A stretch of DNA of 64,000 bases from Cohnella xylanilytica (GTDB lineage Bacteria > Bacillota > Bacilli > Paenibacillales > Paenibacillaceae). The notes below the pieces were generated by a model. The model made no database searches and was not told the origin of the DNA. It worked only from the letters and a program-made list of their open reading frames with translations. Where the stretch lies: positions 1-64,000 of the forward strand of contig NZ_JACJVR010000020.1 in NCBI RefSeq assembly GCF_014212175.1, in the 5' to 3' direction. Every line of letters starts with the position of its first letter. The first letter of the stretch is position 1. This document shows, in pieces, positions 60,346-64,000 of the stretch. Position numbers and translations under genes: made by a program.

Positions 60346-61260
60346 TCAGTCCATCGAATTCTGAATTCGCTGCATGAATTCTTCCGCGGCGCTGTAGCCG
60401 AGCTGCTTCAGATACCAGTTGTTGGCCGCCGCTTCGATCAGACCGGCGACATCGCGGCCGGGCTGCAGCGGAATCTGGATATGCGGAATCTGTACGCCCA
60501 TATAATCGGTGAACCGGGGCTCGAGCTCCAGCGCGTTGCTGAGCTCGCCTTCCCGCCAGGTCGTCAACTCGATATCGAGCACGATGCGAGTCTCGTCCTG
60601 GAACGCTCTTCGCCCGTACTGGCGGACGACGTTGATCAAGCCGACGCTGCGCAGCGCGAGGAATTCCCGGGTCGTCCCGTTGTGCGATCCGATCAGCAGC
60701 GCCGGGCCCAGCTTCTTGAGCACGACGATATCGTCCGCGACGAACCGATGGCCTCTGCGGATGAGGGTGTGCGCGGTCTCGCTTTTGCCGATACCGGACT
60801 TGCCCCGCAGCAAGATCCCGATTCCCGATACGTTCACGCATACGCCGTGGATCGACTGCTCCGGCGCCAGCGCCTTCACCAGGTAGCCGTCCAGCTTGGC
60901 GATGAACTCCACGGTCGCCTCGGGCGTACGCAGCAGCGGAATGCCTTCCTCGTCGCAGAACTTCTTCAGATAAGGCAATTCCTGCTGTCCGGCCGTCACG
61001 ATGAAGCAGGGCGGATGGTATTTGACGATATTGCCGATATGAAGCAGCCGCTCCTCGATGCTTAGCTGCAGCAGATAGGTGATCTCCTTGCGGCCCAGCA
61101 CCTGCACGCGCTCCATCGGGAAAAATTCGAAGTAACCGACGAATTCCAGGCCCGGCCTGTGCGCCCGAGAACGCGAAATTTCCCGGTCGAGCCGCCCGCC
61201 GCCCGCCACCACCTCTAGCTTGAAATGATCCGCGAGACTCTGCACGGTGATGGTCTTCAC
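60346..61260 (-). CDS. hprK: HPr kinase/phosphorylase
   Basis: Bifunctional enzyme that phosphorylates Ser46 of HPr in low-GC Gram-positives and controls catabolite repression. 304 residues: N-terminal domain (VQSLADHFKLEVVAGG), Walker A GKSGIGKSETA near 155, catalytic ADDIVVL and the K3 signature region FQDETRIVLDIEL. The GTG start has a full AAAGGAGG site eight bases upstream. Unlike the usual hprK-lgt order, no lgt gene follows. Confidence 0.95.
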   Translation of the reverse strand: MKTITVQSLADHFKLEVVAGGGRLDREISRSRAHRPGLEFVGYFEFFPMERVQVLGRKEITYLLQLSIEERLLHIGNIVKYHPPCFIVTAGQQELPYLKKFCDEEGIPLLRTPEATVEFIAKLDGYLVKALAPEQSIHGVCVNVSGIGILLRGKSGIGKSETAHTLIRRGHRFVADDIVVLKKLGPALLIGSHNGTTREFLALRSVGLINVVRQYGRRAFQDETRIVLDIELTTWREGELSNALELEPRFTDYMGVQIPHIQIPLQPGRDVAGLIEAAANNWYLKQLGYSAAEEFMQRIQNSMD

Positions 61261-61347
61261 GCGGACAACCTCCTTTGGCATGCATGTGATCAATCTCGGA
61301 ATACTTCGATATTTTCTACGGAGGTGCAGGCTATTCCTGCGCAAACG

Positions 61348-61480
61348 CGTTCTCGCCCTGAGCGAAGCGGGCTTCGGGAACGCGAAGCTGTACGCGGGCA
61401 GCTGACGCGATCGGATCTCGTACGACGAGAATCCGGCGGCGACAGGGGAAGAGTAAGAGTCGAGAGGCCGCGTCGGACGC
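61348..61480 (+). pseudogene. Decayed duplicate of the sulfurtransferase 3' end
   Basis: Aligns without gaps to 55345-55477, including the stop codon region and 24 bases beyond. In the copy the Trp codon TGG after GGCAGC is TGA, breaking the frame, and many third positions differ. No 5' part is present. Confidence 0.85.
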
Positions 61481-61526
61481 AGTTGCGGGAACCCTAGAGC
61501 CGGCCAAATGGAGAGTGTACGAAGGA

Positions 61527-62315
61527 TTAAGCTTTAATCGCAATGAAAATCTCGACAACCGCATCGTCCGGATTATGACACCGCTCGTCGTATCGTTCGA
61601 AGTCGCCGGCGAACGTCCGTTCGTAGCCGGTAGAGGAGGCCGCCCATCTCCAGATGCGTTGCCAGGCTTCCACAACGACCTGTACAGAGGGGCCGCGGCG
61701 CGTTACGAACACAGCATACTTTCCGGCGGGGACGACGACGTTATCCAGTTCCTTCGAGCTAAGCGGACTTTCGCCGCCCCCGCCCGCATTTGCCGATACG
61801 CCCGCTAGCACGGAATATTCGCCGTCCGCCCCATCCTCGTAGTCATAGTACAAGCCGTAGACGACGCCCGGCTCGGCAGAAGCCGCCGCCAGCTGTCCCC
61901 CCGGACCCGACCAGAATCGACTCCACAGCTGGGGAATTGCCCCGTCCGGCGAAGCTTCGCGCCGATTCGTCGTCCGCGCGGACAGTCCCGCTAACCGCAG
62001 CCCGGAATGCTCCACGATCCGGTCGGGGCCTTCCGCCGCATCAGCAGCAATTCCCGTTGACCAACGCTTCAACGAAGGCAGATAAGCCTGCAGCATCGCT
62101 CTAGCCGACTGTTCCTCCTTGCCTTCCTCCACCAGAATCGAGGTGCACAGCTCGACCATTCCTTCAACTGTCAGATCCGGTTGAGTAAACGCGCCGTTTT
62201 CGTAGCAGTATTTGCAAAACTCCGAGGTCAGCTCCCCGTTCGATTCCGTTCCGTACAATGCGCTCTCGGGCATAGGCATGCCGCAGCTCTGGCAGGCAAT
62301 CAACGTTGTGGTCAT
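61527..62315 (-). CDS. Zinc-ribbon protein fused to a GyrI-like/effector-binding domain
   Basis: About 262 residues. The N-terminal 85 residues are a treble-clef ribbon (CQSCGMPM, EFCKYCYENGAFTQP) plus helices of the putative-zinc-ribbon family; the rest is a beta-rich domain like the SOUL/GyrI-type AraC effector-binding fold (VVYGLYYDYEDGADGEYSVL, VPAGKYAVFVTR, RYDER...VEIFIAI). Probably a small-molecule sensor without its own DNA-binding HTH. Convergent decay debris lies downstream. Start at the second ATG, nine bases after GGAG. Confidence 0.75.
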   Translation of the reverse strand: MTTTLIACQSCGMPMPESALYGTESNGELTSEFCKYCYENGAFTQPDLTVEGMVELCTSILVEEGKEEQSARAMLQAYLPSLKRWSTGIAADAAEGPDRIVEHSGLRLAGLSARTTNRREASPDGAIPQLWSRFWSGPGGQLAAASAEPGVVYGLYYDYEDGADGEYSVLAGVSANAGGGGESPLSSKELDNVVVPAGKYAVFVTRRGPSVQVVVEAWQRIWRWAASSTGYERTFAGDFERYDERCHNPDDAVVEIFIAIKA

Positions 62316-62415
62316 CGTCATTTCTCCTTGGATTATAAGGTGTTAGGCGTTTTTTATCGACTGCTCTGGGCCATCGACATCCTCAGCATACAAGGAGAAA
62401 CCTGACAACCCATTG

Positions 62416-63381
62416 TCAAGTTCTATCGGCACCGCTATAAAGATGAGCCGTCGCCTCGGCAAGCTCCTGGATTTTCTCGCGTATATGCCAAGGCTCCAGC
62501 ACCTCGACTTCGGGACCGAAGCTCAGGATAAACCCGTATAGCCATCGGTCCTCGGGATAATACTCCGTTACCGTGTACCGGCCGTCGCCGCTGTCGCTGA
62601 GAGCTTCCACGCCGAACCATTCCTCGGCCAGATGCTTGCTGGACTTGCTGAAGCTCAGCACCAGCTTCATTCGGCGAACCGAGGAGCGCTCCGGCGATAA
62701 CCACTCGGCATTCCACGGCAGCGACTCGGGGGACACGGCGCGCCGTTCGAACGGCTGACGCTCCAGCAGCACCACATCCCTCATCCGGTGCAGCTTAAAG
62801 AAGCGGAACCCCTCCCGCTGCTTGCAATAGGCGTAGAGGTACCAGGACTGCCCCTTCAGCACAAGCGTATGCGGCTCCACGATCCGCTCCGAGGTCCGGC
62901 CGTCCGGGCTGCAGTATGTAAAGCCGACCGACAGGGTTCTCTCTACGGCGTCGCTCAGCCATTTTAGCTTCTCTTCGAGCTGGCCTTTGCGCCCCCAGGA
63001 CGACAGATCGACAATCAGCTGCTTGCTGCGAATATCGAAATCCATGGAGCGAGACTCCGGAATCACGCTGGCGATTTTCTCGAGCAGCAGCTCCGGATTG
63101 GGGCCCGCTTGAGAGGTCGACAAGCTCCGCAGCGCCGTTGCGATCGTCGCCAGCTCCTCGTCGGTCAGCAGGTTGCGATCCAGCCGATACCCTTCCATCA
63201 AGGCGATTCCCCCACCCGCGCCTTGATGGGTGACGACAGGGATACCGGCTTGATTGATCGTCTCGATATCGCGGTAGATCGTGCGCACGGATACTTCGAA
63301 TTGATCGGCCAGCTCTTGCGCGAGCACCTTTTTGCGGTTAAGCAACAGGATAATAATCGAGAGCAGGCGATCCAGCTTCAC
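62416..63381 (-). CDS. YafY-type transcriptional regulator (HTH_11 + WYL domain)
   Basis: 321 residues. N-terminal winged HTH: RLLSIIILLLNRKKVLAQEL, FEVSVRTIYRDIETINQAG; central WYL domain with GFTYCSPDGRTSERIVEPHT and the core SWYLYAYCKQREGFRFFKLHRM; C-terminal WCX extension. Such proteins sense ligands, often nucleic-acid-related. ATG in a short AT-rich leader. It is divergent from nothing in the window and probably autoregulated together with the zinc-ribbon gene that follows after 100 bases. Confidence 0.92.
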   Translation of the reverse strand: MKLDRLLSIIILLLNRKKVLAQELADQFEVSVRTIYRDIETINQAGIPVVTHQGAGGGIALMEGYRLDRNLLTDEELATIATALRSLSTSQAGPNPELLLEKIASVIPESRSMDFDIRSKQLIVDLSSWGRKGQLEEKLKWLSDAVERTLSVGFTYCSPDGRTSERIVEPHTLVLKGQSWYLYAYCKQREGFRFFKLHRMRDVVLLERQPFERRAVSPESLPWNAEWLSPERSSVRRMKLVLSFSKSSKHLAEEWFGVEALSDSGDGRYTVTEYYPEDRWLYGFILSFGPEVEVLEPWHIREKIQELAEATAHLYSGADRT

Positions 63382-63436
63382 CTTTTCAATGAACCTCCTC
63401 TATCTGGAGTCTACAGTTACATTGGATGTCGCCGCA

Positions 63437-64000
63437 TCATAATTTAGCCCATCCGAATACCGGCCTCAGAAGCTTGCGAATCCAATAAGCGATGATCGTC
63501 CCCGGGCCCCATGAACCGGGCTTCTGCAAGTATTCCATGTATTGATCGTTGATGATATAAGTCCAGGTGGATGAGGGGGTCTTGAGTCCGAACTCCTCCC
63601 ACTTCGCCGGATCGTTCGAACCTCCGAGCCTTGCGAGCATATTCGCCGTCTCTCTATTGATTTTAGCCGGAATTTGCTCGTATGCCTGGATGATTTGCGC
63701 ATGAAATTCGTCGATCGGATTGCGGTTGGCAAGGCTCGTCAAATGGATGCCTTCGCGAATGTAAGCAACGTATGCCAGGTGGTCCGCCCAGAACTTGTCG
63801 ATATAATAAAGCCGCACCCGCCGCTCCGAGGGGCTCATCGGCTTCTCGCCTTGCAAAATTCCGAGCCGCTCCCCGTACAGAATACGCCTCTGTTCCTCTA
63901 CCATATCCGAATAACGGTTCAATTCCAGGCGGAGATGGAAGTTTTGACCCATAACGACGCGCTGAAGATGCGCGATTTTGCCGACGAGCACCGACTCTTC
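63437..64000 (-). CDS. SecA-like preprotein translocase ATPase, C-terminal part (partial)
   Basis: The reading frame is open to the window edge, so the N-terminal motor lies outside. The visible ~187 residues match the SecA helical scaffold/wing: EEQRRILYGERL, then YYIDKFWADHLAYVAYIREG with HLTSLANRNPIDEFH. The C-terminal zinc-binding tail of house-keeping SecA is absent and the end (IIAYWIRKLLRPVFGWAKL) is hydrophobic, which suggests an accessory SecA2-type protein. Confidence 0.8.
   Translation of the reverse strand, partial: EESVLVGKIAHLQRVVMGQNFHLRLELNRYSDMVEEQRRILYGERLGILQGEKPMSPSERRVRLYYIDKFWADHLAYVAYIREGIHLTSLANRNPIDEFHAQIIQAYEQIPAKINRETANMLARLGGSNDPAKWEEFGLKTPSSTWTYIINDQYMEYLQKPGSWGPGTIIAYWIRKLLRPVFGWAKL

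Overview
The window looks like chromosome from a high-GC, endospore-forming member of the Firmicutes, most likely Paenibacillaceae (Paenibacillus/Cohnella type). This is inferred from gene content and ribosome-binding-site style (Spo0E-like phosphatase, HPr kinase, strong GGAGG sites, GTG and TTG starts, oligopeptide ABC operon, GH2 glycosidase), not from any marker search. Visible GC content is high through most of the window and drops in two accessory segments (about 21.9-42.3 kb and 55.6-58.3 kb).

Left chromosomal part (1-21.8 kb). tRNA-Pro(CGG) is followed by a long minus-strand peptide-utilisation cluster: CocE/X-Pro-type hydrolase, HAD phosphatase, oppABCDF-type importer, metallophosphoesterase and glycerate kinase. 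A promoter and a terminator-like leader hairpin precede its first gene. Then come DUF2203, an Hsp20 chaperone, seven copies of a 52-bp tandem repeat, a 43-residue membrane peptide, a pentapeptide-repeat protein, a protealysin-like M4 protease, a TetR regulator with two matching operator-like palindromes in front of an MFS exporter, a large GH2 enzyme and a membrane protein.

Genomic island (21,874-42,316). A 57-bp direct repeat of the 3' part of tRNA-Arg(CCT) marks both ends; the intact tRNA gene is at the right end beside a truncated tyrosine-recombinase gene. Inside are a TumE-like toxin with an HTH partner, a P4-type primase-helicase, a complete type I restriction-modification operon (hsdM-hsdS-hsdR), a YgjP-type metallopeptidase, several PD-(D/E)XK nuclease candidates (including a PUA/EVE-like fusion and a protein with two tandem nuclease domains), a DUF4238 protein and several unknown small proteins. 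Two ~350-bp copies of an iteron-like block (CTGTATG repeats around a perfect palindrome) lie in inverted orientation on either side of the restriction cargo. With the P4-type primase this suggests a replicating satellite or integrative element carrying defence genes. The right part of the island is decayed: a nuclease-gene remnant, IS/MITE-like ends and a probable small RNA gene.

Right chromosomal part (42.3-64 kb). A LacI regulator is followed by a two-component system driving a MacB-like ABC transporter, spo0E-like and tadA (convergent, overlapping), a DnaA-box cluster, a possible glucosaminidase-like protein, motA, pterin dehydratase, a zinc-ribbon protein, a GNAT enzyme, an MFS transporter and a two-domain sulfurtransferase. 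A small AT-rich insertion (55,587-58,264) between imperfect direct repeats carries an overlapping ParA-like ATPase / class III cyclase-like pair, a candidate uncharacterised two-gene system. The window ends with map, TetR, hprK, a decayed copy of the sulfurtransferase tail, a zinc-ribbon/GyrI-like fusion, a WYL-domain regulator and the C-terminal part of a SecA-like protein that runs off the edge.

All calls are made from reading motifs, translations and context; no database search was possible.
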